A DNA stretch of 64,000 nucleotides from Cristatella mucedo (lineage: Eukaryota > Bryozoa > Phylactolaemata > Cristatellidae), in contig WPIO01000046.1 of NCBI GenBank assembly GCA_009760855.2, positions 1 to 64,000 of the forward strand, read 5' to 3'. Positions 11,453 to 20,846 of this stretch are shown here, one piece after another. The position numbers were made by a program, and so were the translations under genes. Every line of letters begins with the position of its first letter. Within the stretch, counting starts at the first letter, position 1. Below the pieces are notes generated by a model. The model did not search any database, had not been told where the DNA came from, and worked only from the letters and a program-made list of their open reading frames with translations.

Positions 11453-12290
11453 GAGAACTCACAATCGTAGTCGCGTGAAATTCGGTCGGTTAACCTGGAA
11501 TACTGCGCTCTATCATTAGAAATCAATGCAGTGTTTTGCGAAGTTTTTTTTGGAAATGGAAGCTTTATTGCCGTTCGAATGTTTTGGGCTGTCTTCTCAA
11601 CCGGACCAATAGAGGCTGCAGCACGAGAATGGGCAGTGTGGCGCACTTGGATGACATTTATTGGGTAAACCAGGAACACTGCTTTCTACAATGTGCAATC
11701 AAAACTTCGCTTGCGAAACGCTTACTGTGAAAATCGTAGCTGTGTCGCAGTTTAATTCTGTAGGGCTGCCATCTGGGCCGGGCCACAGGAAGCCATAGCA
11801 TTAAAAAGGTGAAAGCTCAATGGCGTGAAATCTGGTGGGTATACATGGAATGCTGCCATCTATAATTTGGGAATCAAAGCACAGTTGTGCGAAGCTTTTA
11901 GCGAAAAAGGCAGCTTCAATGTAACAAATTTTTTAGCTGCCGTTTGGGCAGGGCCATCGGAGGCCATAGCATGAGAACACACGAGAAAAATCCCGTCAAT
12001 TTCGGTGGCGTAAACTTGGCATATTGTCCTCTATAGTTTAAAATCAAAACCGCAGTTTCGTGAAGATTTTTTAGAAATGACAGCTTTATTGCCTTGGGAA
12101 AGTCTAAGTAGGCTGTATGACCCGGGCCATGTGAGACCATAGCGCGATAACGTGCCAGCGCAATTGCATCGAATTTAGTGAGTAAATCCGTAACATCATT
12201 CTCTTTAATTTGGAATCAAAACCGCAACATTCTGACGTTTATTGCAGCTGTATTGCAGAATGTCGTAGCAATAAATCCTAGGACCAGAAT

Positions 12291-12537
12291 GTATGGGCTC
12301 AAAATATATTTAAAAGCTGGCATGAATTATAATGTGCTTTGACATACACGATTTGTGTATTTTCTCTAATAAAATACTCTAATTATGAAAATCTCTTTAA
12401 AAAATTATTTTCTGAGCTCTTTAGTCGGTGCTTACTTTTGTCTTGCGGGCTTTTTCGGGTTACCTCATTGTATAGCACCTTAAAGAGAACTTATTTATAT
12501 TTATTTTAATCTCTACGTAGCTGGTAGATTGTGCCTT
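12291..12537. other. AT-rich spacer right of the array
   Basis: No gene is seen. TATAGCACCTTAAAGAGAAC at about 12471 resembles a decayed minus-strand SINE-2/LINE-A 3' end, but is too degraded to call firmly. Confidence 0.35.
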
Positions 12538-12652
12538 CAGCTCCTGAGTTCCCAAAGCCTGGAATGCACTGCCGACCGACATCACGACATTGCCTGACTT
12601 GACGACGAAATTGAAAGCTATGCTAAAATCTCACTGACTCTGCATAGCTAAT
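12538..12652 (+). mobile_element. LINE C-terminal fragment
   Basis: Reads SSPKAWNALPTDI and then LPDLTT, matching the end of the LINE-A reverse transcriptase (AWNSLPTCVRTSPDLTTFK). It is diverged and short, and lacks the 3' hairpin. Confidence 0.6.
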
Positions 12653-13193
12653 ACTGCATCCAACGATTCGCCCTGTCTGTACTAGCGGGCGATGCAAGCT
12701 TTCAAGTTACTGTAATTTGTCAACTGACATTGTAACGCCGAAGGCTCGGCGGAGGAGGCGTACCCTGCCGCTGACCAAGCGTCATAGGCCACCGTCGAAG
12801 TCGAGTAAGAGTTTCGCGTCTACGTGCAATAAGCGGGTCACCTCGCCTACGGCTTTCCTGGCGCCAACCTACACACCGTTACTACGGGATCGTGAGCTCG
12901 CGGCGTTAATTGGAAATAGACACACGCACGAGTAAGCTTTATTCGCAAGCGCACAGTGTCGCTGCGCGTCCAGTTCAGTTTAATCCCCCACACTCCTCGC
13001 CAGCTCTCGCTGAGACAGGCGCTCTAACGGGGGAGAATAGCGTCCCCGTACTTACTTAGGCCACCTGCGTCTACACTGGCGAGCGACCCAAATAGAGGGA
13101 GGGCCCGAACAACCGGCTAACTCTTACGGGGGAAAATACCTCGTCGTTCTCGGTAGCCTTGGTCGTCCTATTCTGGAGAGCGACGCAAATACG
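12653..13193. other. Unassigned spacer
   Basis: No recognisable gene, LINE or SINE block. A 72-codon frame at 12717-12935 is Arg/Lys/Pro-rich and unrecognised. Confidence 0.4.
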
Positions 13194-13385
13194 GGCCGCG
13201 GTAGCCCGGGAGGTAAGCTGCTCGCTCTTTACGACCCAGGTCGTGGGTTCAAATCCTGCAGTTGAACTGCCGCAGGCGATCCTTTATTGCCGAGTGCAAG
13301 CGGCAGCGATAGCCGTAACGGCTCTTCTGCCGCTATGAGATAAGGCTGTGTAAATCAGCTGAAGTAAATAAGGAACAAATAAATA
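13194..13385 (+). mobile_element. SINE-1 copy
   Basis: tRNA-like head with GGTCGTGGGTTCAAATCCTG, body GCAAGCGGCAGCGATAGCCG, and 3' segment GGCTGTGTAAATCAGCTGA followed by AAATAA repeats. It carries a small insertion after the B box (AGTTGAACTGCCGCA) relative to other copies. Confidence 0.85.
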
Positions 13386-13549
13386 GACGCAGGGACGCGG
13401 ACAACCAGGTTCGCGATTGGCGACGTCGGTTCAGGCGGGCAGCGGCTTGCATACAAAAGCGTCCGTCGCTTCGCCGGAACCGGAACTCCTGAATTCCGGC
13501 GAACTGGGATTCATCTTACAGCTTACGCGAAGTGGGTTGCTTAGCCTAC

Positions 13550-13887
13550 GTAGACACTCCCTGCTTCTACTTCCGCTCGCGGGACTGTGGGTAGCCCTAA
13601 TACTACTCTTCTACTCTCCTACTGCCGACTATGGCAGATCCTTTTCAGCGGTCCTGAGCTGCTACTTCTATGCTACTCACTACCTCAACTGCTCTCCTGA
13701 CTCTGCTATGCTTCCCACTTTCTCTTTGTTGCGTGAGACGAAGTCTGTTGGCTACCGAATGCGTACCGAAAGCCGCTTAGGCTGTGAGTGCGCTATGCAA
13801 AACTCTCCTGCGTAACACCCACATGGTCTTTATGACTTTGTGGAGTTACAGACGGAGATACATTACATTACATTACCTCCTCAAAGC
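13550..13887 (+). mobile_element. LINE-B 3' end
   Basis: Codes the family's C-terminal segment (SPTADYGRSFSAVLSCYFYA, then LLRETKSVGYRMRTESRLGC, ending NSPA and a stop at 13813-13815). The 3' UTR follows (CACATGGTCTTTATGACTTT, GTGGAGTTACAGACGGAGAT) and an ATTAC tail. Upstream the match fades near GLWVAL, so the copy is 5'-truncated. Confidence 0.85.
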
Positions 13888-14721
13888 GCCGCTTCCCTAC
13901 GCCGCCGGGACCACGCGCGCGCGTGCGCGCACACGCACGAGCAAAGTGCGCGCTACGGGCACGCCGGTGCGAACGCACTCGGTGGCGCATCCCGCGGGAT
14001 TCTCGCGGCGGTGACGGCGCTCGCTCTCGCTGTCCCGCGGGATGCGGCCAATCGCCGGCGTGAGCTGCCCGCCCACCTCATTCACTCTAAACGCAGAAAC
14101 GAGTCCGGCAACTGTCGGACGGCTGGCGGCTGCGGCGAGCGGCGGCGACCTCCAGCAAGCGTCGCCCTACTCTAGAATAGCTGGCCGCTACAAAAGGGTG
14201 GGCAGGTTGGAGCTTAGTGACAATGTGCCCGGCGCCGCGGATTGCTACGGTAAGGAATTGCTACCGTCGCCCATCGAGAAACCCGTTTCCGGCTTGGATG
14301 CCCAAAGGTTGCCACAAATTCTTTTCGGACTGAGTTATGGCCGAAATTGACAGGCAAGCCGACATCGATCAGCAGCTCCTGCGGAGAGCCGGCCAAAGTG
14401 ACTGGCACAAGTACCGCAGCCGGGGGCAGTTCTGGCCCCTCCTATCTCACCGCACTGCTTCTCGAAGACAAAGGTGTTTTTTTTTTAGCAGAGCGCTTCA
14501 CTAAAATTAAGCCCGGCTGGTGCTGTGCGACGTCATATCCTCACTTTGTAGCCAACGCGACGTGCCCGTAACGCGTAGGTTCTCACAGGACGCTCTGCCG
14601 ACGTATTTTTATTATTATAACTTACGTCGCACACACCAAGAATACCTGCAGATCGCGTGCAACGTGCGATTGGTTTGTATATCGTAGCGGCAGATACGGG
14701 TGCATTCGCCTGCTCGGCTAA
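13888..14721. other. CpG-rich spacer
   Basis: Contains an alternating CGCGCGCGTGCGCGCACACG tract at about 13915-13937. Frames of about 100 codons on both strands carry no recognised motif. Confidence 0.4.
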
Positions 14722-14885
14722 GCGCCGCGGTGGTAGCCCAAGGTGCTCGCTCCTCACGGCCGAGGTCACGCGTTCGATTCCTGCGGTGGGCGATCCTTTG
14801 TAGCCAACTGCAAGCGACGGCGATGGCCATCGAGGATAATCTGCCGCTATACAAACGAGGCTAAGAAATCAGCTAATACAATGTA
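14722..14885 (+). mobile_element. SINE-1 copy
   Basis: Head CGCGGTGGTAGCCCAAGGTG with B box GCGTTCGATTCCTGCGGTGG, body GCAAGCGACGGCGATGGCC and 3' segment GAGGCTAAGAAATCAGCTAA. Divergence from other copies suggests an older insertion. Confidence 0.85.
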
Positions 14886-15023
14886 GTCTGTCGTTCGCCG
14901 CATAAATCAAAGTTCGGCCAGCGTAGCGCGGCTGCATTTTTGATGATGTATCTTCATCTGTACGTACCTGTAGTAGCGTATCGCCAGCTTGACGGAAATA
15001 TTGCGACACAGAATATATAAATG

Positions 15024-15090
<67 letters not shown>
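15024..15090. repeat. (TA)n microsatellite
   Basis: An almost pure TA run. It is preceded by AATATATAAATGAAT, which resembles a SINE-2 tail, so the run may have grown from one. Confidence 0.95.
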
Positions 15091-15093
<3 letters not shown>

Positions 15094-15477
15094 CGACGGA
15101 CGGACGCCACTGCCTGTGGACGGCGAGCGTAAAGGAAGCCCGCGTCGGAGCGCGCCGTTTCTATCGAGGCGCAGCGCGAGCGCTCAGGCAGCGCGGGTAA
15201 CGGCGTGCGCCTCGGCATTACGCCTACGCGTCAAAGTGTCAGGTCAGCACTTCGGCCGCAAAGATAAGAGTGCCAGTCAGTGCAATGTCGAGAATAGCGG
15301 GGGGGGTGCGGGGGAGGTGTGTCAGCCAGCGCTATGGTCAGCTCCCCGACTTGCGACGGTTCGACACGCGAAAAAAAATCGAAAACAATCTTTACCTACG
15401 AAAACTTTCAAAATCCGCGCGCAGTCAGTAGATTTGGCAACGGCGCAAACAATAAGGAGAAAACGATGTCTGACAGC
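15091..15477. other. GC-rich spacer
   Basis: No gene is recognised. A G-rich tract (GGGGGGTGCGGGGGAGG) begins at about 15300 and could form a G-quadruplex. Confidence 0.4.
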
Positions 15478-15918
15478 TACGAAATGTAATGTATCGTATC
15501 TACGTCTGTAACTCCACAGAGCCACGAACACTGTGTGGGCGTTAACGCCGGAAAATTGTGTATGGCGCACTCACAGCCTAAGTGGCTTTCGGTAACCATT
15601 CGGTAGCCAACGGACTTCATCTCGCGCGACAAAGCGAAAGTGAGAAGCATGGCTGAGTCAGGAGAGCAGCTGGGGTAGTTAGTAGCGTGGACGTAGCAGC
15701 TCAGGACCGCTGCAAAGGATGTGCCATAGTCGGCAGCAGGAGAGTAACCATTGTTGCGTAAGAATTGCGGAAGTGAGCTCAACAGTCTAGGCCCTGCAGA
15801 GCTAAAGCTTCTGTCACCAACGGTCTTTAAGCGAAAGAACTGAGCAGCAAATTTATTGTCCACATAGGACCAGAGGGTGCGAAGAGGCTGAAACTGGTGC
15901 AGCAGTTCTGCTAGGTAC
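15478..15918 (-). mobile_element. LINE-B 3' half
   Basis: On the minus strand the frame reads YLAELLHQFQPLRTL, FRLKTVGDRSFSSAGPRL, SLPQFLRNNGYSPAADYG and the LGCECAIHN end, i.e. the C-terminal domain of LINE-B reverse transcriptase. The tail AGACGTAGATACGATACATT follows. It directly abuts the LINE-A end at 15919 on the same strand, so one element probably inserted beside or within the other. Confidence 0.88.
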
Positions 15919-16172
15919 AATAATAATAATGATACACTTGATAAGGCACCCTAAGAGAGCTCAATCTCTTTCTATGCGCTTTACATTTGCCGCAAAGGAA
16001 ACACGATCGAGTGGTGAATGGTATCATGCTTGATAAGCAACATGAATAACATGATTTAGGGTGACTTGCACATGGTCAGCATGCAAGTGTGGATAGTGGC
16101 AGAATACAGCTGTGTCAGCACGTATAAGCACATAAAGAACGAATCACAGGGACCCACAAAATGCTGTCATAA
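15919..16172 (-). mobile_element. LINE-A 3' end
   Basis: The minus strand reads GTGGGTCCCTGTGATTCGTT, the family 3' UTR (GCATGCTGACCATGTGC), then AGAAAGAGATTGAGCTCTCT and an ATT tail. Only the 3' UTR and the last codons remain. Confidence 0.88.
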
Positions 16173-16389
16173 ATAGTATGAAGGAGCCAAGCAGTGGTGG
16201 GCCTTGTGGGTCCGTGCATTGAGGGGGATACTGATGGCTCTCTCTCTCTCTCTCTTTCTCTTGCTTGCGTGACTTTCTAGAGGCAATGCTATGGAAATAC
16301 TCGAGATTATGGTACGTAAATACAATCTTGTTCCCTTATTCCCATTTATCTCTGGAAGAGAATCCGTCATTATCAAACTATCGCGAGTA
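16173..16389. other. Short spacer with CT run
   Basis: Contains a (CT)n run at about 16238-16258. No gene is seen. Confidence 0.5.
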
Positions 16390-16465
16390 CATCCCGTGAA
16401 GCGACTAGAAAGAGATTGAGTTCTCTGATGGCGCCTTATCAAGTGTATTATTATCATTATTAATA
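16390..16465 (+). mobile_element. LINE-A 3' tail fragment
   Basis: AAGCGACTAGAAAGAGATTG, TTCTCTGATGGCGCCTTATC and an ATTATT tail. Less than 80 bases remain. Confidence 0.75.
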
Positions 16466-16482
16466 TTATCCCTCTTTTGATG

Positions 16483-16640
16483 CCGGGCTGGTTCGGCATA
16501 GCGATTAAGGTGCTCGTCCCGATCAAGGTCTGGTCGAGGTCGTGGGCTCGAGCCGCGTGGCAAATGTAAAGCTCCTGAATAGAGAGTACTTTCTATTAGG
16601 ACGCTTTACAAATTATTTATATTATATATATTATTATATT
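16483..16640 (+). mobile_element. SINE-2 copy
   Basis: Head CTGGTTCGGCATAGCGATTA with AAGGTCTGGTCGAGGTCGTG and GGGCTCGAGCC, then GAATAGAGAGTACTTTCTAT and an ATTATTTATATT tail. It is near full length with a modified 3' hairpin. Confidence 0.85.
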
Positions 16641-17109
16641 GTAGAGCAGCAGCTGTATGCGATCATAGTCGTGCAGCTGACGTCAAAGTCGTGCCGCTGA
16701 CGTCGGCAATATCGTTCGCTGTCGATTCCCGCATTTGCCTAGAGCTTGTGCAAAGGTTCTCCACCAGAGCGACCTCTTTCGGCGACGCCGTTGTACGGAG
16801 CATTGGGTTTCGCTTTCTGACTTGCAGCGGCTGCTGGGGCCATAGCGGAAATGATCCCTCTGATGAGAGCGGCTACGTATTTTGCATTGAAAGAGTACTC
16901 TAGCAATCGGCCCTTTTTGACAACCCAAACAAGCGGTCTCGTCCGCTAGAGAGCCTTATTCAGTTAACGATCAAGATATCGAGGGAGCTGTGCAAACACA
17001 TTATTATTATTATTATATCGTGCAGATCCGAAGCGTCTGTCGCAGCTCTGGCCCGCCCTAACCTGGAAGAAATCTGTCCACACTGTAACGGTTGCTCGGG
17101 TGTTGGAGG
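16641..17109. other. Unassigned spacer
   Basis: No recognisable gene. A short ATTATT microsatellite at about 17000-17014 may be the tail of a decayed LINE. Confidence 0.4.
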
Positions 17110-17270
17110 TAGTAATCTTACTATCGCGCATGTTATTCATGTTGTTTATCAAGCATGATATTACTCACCATTCAATTGTGTTTCCCTTTGCAGCAGATGT
17201 AAAGCGCCTAGAAAGAGATTGAGTTCTCTGAGAGCGCTTTATCAAGTGCGTTACTATTATTATTATTATC
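17110..17270 (+). mobile_element. LINE-A 3' end fragment
   Basis: Reads TTATTCATGTTGTTTATCAA, CAGCAGATGTAAAGCGCCTA, GAGAGCGCTTTATCAAGTGC and an ATT tail. It contains 3' UTR only. Confidence 0.88.
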
Positions 17271-17523
17271 GCGCATTATGTTCTGCTGGCGCTTTAGGAG
17301 ACTAATCGATAGCACACAGTTCGGCTACGGCTAGCTAGCTTAATGGCGTCGTCCGAGAGAGCTCCACTCTGAGCGGAACCTTCGCTCGCCGCCTAGTCCT
17401 GGCGGAGCTGTAAAACTATTAATTGAGCCTCACACTCGACTATTCGTCTCGCTAACCGAGAGACTCGTCGGCTGCTAAGCACGTGTTGGTCGGCACACGC
17501 CAGCAGCCTAAGCTGCTGGTAGC

Positions 17524-17904
17524 GTGGCCGTTGGTGAGCAATCCTACGATGCCGAACGGCGCCGAACGCGCGCCACCAGGAGGAAAGTGAAGCGAAGCGA
17601 GTGCGTAAAGCGCGAACAGGACACGCAATCGGCAGACGCCGAGATCGGACGCTTCGCGCGCGGACTCGATGCGGCGGCGGCGGCGGCGGCGGCGGCGACG
17701 ATGCGTCCAGTTTTTCCAAAGTTCGCGGCCAGAGATGCGCTCGCGCTAAAATGTGCGCAGGACGCAGCGAGAGAAGCGGAGAAAGAGGCGACGCAGTTCA
17801 GCCAAAGCAGCGAGTCCGAGGGCAGCGAAACCGGCGGACTTTCAGTAGCCCTAGGAGAACCGCCCCCCCCGTCGCCGTCGCCGTCGCTGCCGATGCGCCA
17901 ATGA
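17524..17904 (+). CDS. Candidate coding exon, unrecognised
   Basis: An open frame of about 126 codons enters without an ATG; the first ATG is at 17701. It has mixed acidic/basic composition: an Arg/Lys-rich start, an alanine run from a GCG repeat, a segment MRPVFPKFAARDALALKCAQ, an acidic serine patch (SQSSESEGSETG) and a proline-rich end. I do not recognise it. The opposite strand is also open, and the GC-rich composition favours chance frames. It could be a 5' exon of a host gene or nothing. Confidence 0.2.
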   Translation: MAVGEQSYDAERRRTRATRRKVKRSECVKREQDTQSADAEIGRFARGLDAAAAAAAAATMRPVFPKFAARDALALKCAQDAAREAEKEATQFSQSSESEGSETGGLSVALGEPPPPSPSPSLPMRQ

Positions 17905-17915
17905 GAAGAGACCGG

Positions 17916-17985
17916 CTTATTTGTCAGCCTCGTCTGCATAGCGGCGGAGGAGCGCTCAGCGGCTCTCGCCGGCGCTCGCGGTTGG
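17916..17985 (-). mobile_element. SINE-1 fragment
   Basis: Minus strand reads GCGAGCGCCGGCGAGAGCCG, GCTCCTCCGCCGCTATGCAG and GAGGCTGACAAATAAG, a diverged SINE-1 3' half. Confidence 0.55.
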
Positions 17986-17992
17986 CCAGCGT

Positions 17993-18031
17993 GGAGTCGC
18001 TTACTTCAGGATTGCTGAAGTAAGCGACTCC
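17993..18031. repeat. Perfect 17-bp hairpin with 5-nt loop
   Basis: GGAGTCGCTTACTTCAG (17993-18009) and its exact reverse complement (18015-18031) flank GATTG. Stem and loop geometry resembles a transcription terminator or a small structured RNA, but nothing else in context supports either. Confidence 0.9.
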
Positions 18032-19311
18032 GCGCTCCGTGAAGAGCGAGCACCTTGCCTGCTGCTGCGCTATGGCGGCTCAGCGCGAACCGCTTCGACA
18101 ACGTACCACGGCGGGGGTTCGTCGCTGATCGACGGCGGGGGAAAATACGCTCAGCATTCTCCGATATACCGACAGTCTTCTCCGTGACGTCAAAGGTGAG
18201 CAAAAAAAGCCTGCCCCGCTCTGTGGTGCGCAAAAATCGAGGCGACTCGCGTGGAGGCTCGGCGATTTCGGTGCAGCGAGTCGGATTCGAGCTCAGTCAG
18301 CGAGCTACACACGGTACGGTTTACGTGCGCTCCGAGTAGAGAGCAGAGCTTTTCATCTCTGACGTCAGCTGACGAGCGGTGCTCTGGCAATCAATCGTCC
18401 GAGCTCCTCGGTCCACTTCGAAGCGTAAGAGATGCCGCAAACGTCCGAGTCGAGCTCTACGGATTAGTAGCGAGTAAAAGACGGATTGCTCCATGGGTAT
18501 ATCGGCTTTGCAGGCTTTGCTTGCGAAGCAGAGGCGGCCACTCGCGCGATGCGGGATAGCACTGCGCCCATCGTCGCCCACTCCTGCATCGAGCGCTTTC
18601 GCGGAAGCGGAGCGGACGACATCGTAGGTACAGCGTGCCCTGTGAAGGTGAAGGCCACATTTTCACGTGACCTCTTTGGTGAGAAAGCAACTTCCCAATT
18701 TCAAAAATTTAAGTATTTTAATGAGCACCCTTCGCAATTATTAGTCTTTTGTATGAAGATATTATTCGTTTCTACAGCCTGCTCCTCCGAAGCCGTTAAA
18801 ATAATTAAATGCAATCTTAAACATGATCGAGAGTCGGACGCACTACACGAAGTGCGCTTCGTGATTAAAGAAGGCCGACATAGGAGCCTTCAAGGAGTAC
18901 ATAGAGCTGCAAGTACATAACATTGATAATAATGCTTCGTTTGTGGAATGTCAAAAATAATTTAATTTGTCATCTCTGTAGGTTTACAATACCCAATGAG
19001 AGAATCAACATCAAAGTGCTATTGACGTGCACGGTATCGTGGATGCAAAAGCAAACAAATATATCGAGTTTATGCCAGCTTGAAAAAGCAATCCTGAGTA
19101 CACTCACGGCCACCGCTTAGTAAAACATCTGGCCAATATCATGCATTAAATTGGGCCCGCATATGCACGCAACGCCCACGCCAGAGCAAATGAATACAGA
19201 CAAGTTCACTGGGGCGAGGGAAAATCTTACCGGAACCGTTGCTTCCTTATGTGGGTCGAAATTATTCAAGTTCATTTATTGCAGGTGGTGAACCTAGCCG
19301 GACGCGAGTTT
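18032..19311. other. Unassigned region
   Basis: GC-rich to about 18660, then AT-rich. A 144-codon frame at 18486-18920 and overlapping minus-strand frames are unrecognised. A small inverted repeat CACGAAG/CTTCGTG lies near 18846. No supported gene. Confidence 0.35.
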
Positions 19312-19316
19312 CAGAC

Positions 19317-19624
19317 TGTAGTTTGGTTCATACATCAGAGAGCCAGCCGATGAACAACGCCAACGGTTTATTGCACAAAGCACGGAGCCGCAAGACGCAC
19401 GACTGCCTTCGCCTCCTTCTCCCACTCGAGTCTCATCTCCTCGCCTCCGGCTGTCCATTGGCCAACCCCGATGGTGAATCCACCATCTGTTCACCAGCGG
19501 GTTATCGGCCTGTGTCAACGCCTCATTAGAAGTGGACCACAGCTGTGCACAGGCCCTAGTCAAGGATGCTCCCACTAGCTGTTGAGGAAAGGAGCGGTAC
19601 CAGCCCGAATGCAATCGAGCTACA
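19317..19624 (-). repeat. 3' LTR of the gag-only element
   Basis: 308 bp; plus-strand ends TGTAGTTTGG and GAGCTACA. It contains an AATAAA polyadenylation-type signal on the minus strand (GTTTATTGCAC on the plus strand near 19366). Confidence 0.88.
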
Positions 19625-19723
19625 CGCCCCCTTGACCGTAAGGTCACAAGTTTGTAGAACCAACGCATGTAGCTGCAATGTACAGGGCAGCATTGAGCGA
19701 GCCAAGCCTCTACAAATGCGACA

Positions 19724-20227
19724 CTACAAATGCAGTGCCGTATCGGCATGGCAGCCAGCATCAATAGCTGACCCCACAGGCAGGCTGGCTACCTTACAGC
19801 TGCTCGAAGGAGGCGTGCTGGTGCACGGCCTTTCGCGACCAATCCGCAACGTGATCCACCGGCCATCGTCGCCGAGCTGACGTCCACAGCCACCGTTTTT
19901 CTGACCTCGGCTGCCGTCGCTCCATCCGGTTCTGCCGCCGCGTCTCCGACATCCGGCAGCTGCTTCTTCGGCCTGTACAGCCTCTCCAACCTTCACAGTC
20001 TCTCCGTCCCGAGCTGACTCCCCGTGCTGCACAGACTCTCCGGCCTGTGCGGCCTCTTCGGTCTGCCCAGTCTCTGCGGCCAGCACAGACTCTCCTTCAT
20101 GGACAGTCTTGCCGTCCTGTGCAGACTCTTCGGTCTGCACACACTCTCCGGCCTGCGCCGCGTCATAGCCCACCGGCTGGTCGCAGTCCAACGTCACCTT
20201 CATGGATTGCACTCCATCGCAGGCCAA
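19724..20227 (-). CDS. Second frame of the gag-only element, repetitive
   Basis: A 167-codon frame overlaps the end of the gag-like frame by about 28 bases in another phase. It is built from degenerate repeats of AQAGESVQ / EEAAQDGETV type and ends ADTALHL. There is no CCHC knuckle, protease motif or other recognised domain. It may be a shifted continuation of gag, a second small protein, or an incidental frame opened by repetitive DNA. No slippery site was identified. Confidence 0.35.
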   Translation of the reverse strand: MACDGVQSMKVTLDCDQPVGYDAAQAGECVQTEESAQDGKTVHEGESVLAAETGQTEEAAQAGESVQHGESARDGETVKVGEAVQAEEAAAGCRRRGGRTGWSDGSRGQKNGGCGRQLGDDGRWITLRIGRERPCTSTPPSSSCKVASLPVGSAIDAGCHADTALHL

Positions 20228-20832
20228 TGCCTGTCACGGGCGCCGCCGCCTTCCTCGCGGGCGCCGCCGCCTTCCTCGCGGGCGCCGCCGCCTTCCTCGC
20301 GGGCGCCGCCGCCTTCCTCGCGGACGCCGCTGACTGTCGCCTCAGCCACACCGCTGACCGTTGCCTCGCACAACGCCGTTGCTTCGTCGAACACCATCGC
20401 AGCCTGATCAACAATTACCGCTTTGAGAGCCGTTGCTTGCCGCCACGGCGTGGCAGCCTGACAAACCTCTGTCGACCGGCAAACAGTCGGTGATCGCTGC
20501 TGCCGCTTCCGGTCGCTCCTGTCGGCCCTCTCAGTCCGACCAGCCTTTACCCGATCAGCGTGCAGTAATCGCGCTCTACCGGCCGGCGAGGTGAATGCCC
20601 TCACTAGGGCCTCACGAAGGTTGGCATAGTCATCATGAACTGCCTGCGGGAGCCTCGAGGCAAGCGTGAAGCCTTGCATCGCAAGGAGCAAAAACAAGTA
20701 CCACTCACTCGGTTCGCAGTCACTTTTCTTGATCTCCCTCTCGAAGTTCAGCAGCCAGCCAACGAAGTCTCCGAAGCCATCGAAGCCTAGGGACGCTGCA
20801 CAAGACATCTCCCAGGGCGTCATCGGCTCCAT
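20200..20832 (-). CDS. Gag-like protein of the compact LTR element
   Basis: From the ATG at 20832, 14 bases inside the 5' LTR edge, the frame gives about 210 residues. The reading is also open upstream through the LTR to an ATG at 20913, so a longer start is possible. Residues about 1-90 look like a retrotransposon gag/capsid core: the segments FGDFVGWLLNFEREI, EWYLFLLLAMQGFTLASRL and DDYANLREALVRAFTSPAGR fit the 'W..fl..fe...W.......L.G.A......Y..L...L...F' pattern. A basic stretch (RTERADRSDRKRQQR) follows, then four tandem EEGGGAR repeats. No zinc knuckle is seen. The product would assemble particles that package element RNA. Assignment to gag is by pattern only. Confidence 0.65.
   Translation of the reverse strand: MEPMTPWEMSCAASLGFDGFGDFVGWLLNFEREIKKSDCEPSEWYLFLLLAMQGFTLASRLPQAVHDDYANLREALVRAFTSPAGRARLLHADRVKAGRTERADRSDRKRQQRSPTVCRSTEVCQAATPWRQATALKAVIVDQAAMVFDEATALCEATVSGVAEATVSGVREEGGGAREEGGGAREEGGGAREEGGGARDRHWPAMECNP
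20238..20325. repeat. 21-bp minisatellite inside the gag frame
   Basis: GGGCGCCGCCGCCTTCCTCG repeats with a 21-bp period, four copies and a partial fifth. Being a multiple of three, it adds the in-frame heptapeptide EEGGGAR on the minus strand. Confidence 0.95.
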
Positions 20833-20846
20833 CCCACGAAATAGCT

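Larger units (their letters stand above)
8475..12290 (+). repeat. Right arm of inverted tandem array, interrupted by LINE-A
   Basis: Units run in the opposite orientation to the left arm. The anchor GGAATCAAAACCGCAG and variants occurs at about 8566, then after the LINE-A insertion at about 10913, 11101, 11271, 11525, 11701, 11877, 12048 and 12218. Spacing is about 170-188 bases once the LINE and an AT tract near 11377-11452 are discounted. The last unit carries the variant TTCTGACGTTTATTGCAGC, mirroring the outermost left unit. Together the arms form a large fold-back structure of about 2.5 kb without the LINE. Short open frames here are incidental. Confidence 0.85.

Noticed and set aside
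7611-12290. Simple centromeric satellite
   Set aside because: Considered for the ~175-bp unit, but the array is short, strongly diverged, inverted at a point and has matching special end units; a fold-back element fits better, though not proven.
20238-20325. Possible CRISPR-like regular repeat
   Set aside because: The 21-bp units are contiguous with no spacers: a minisatellite inside a gag frame. No spacer-bearing array was seen anywhere in the window.
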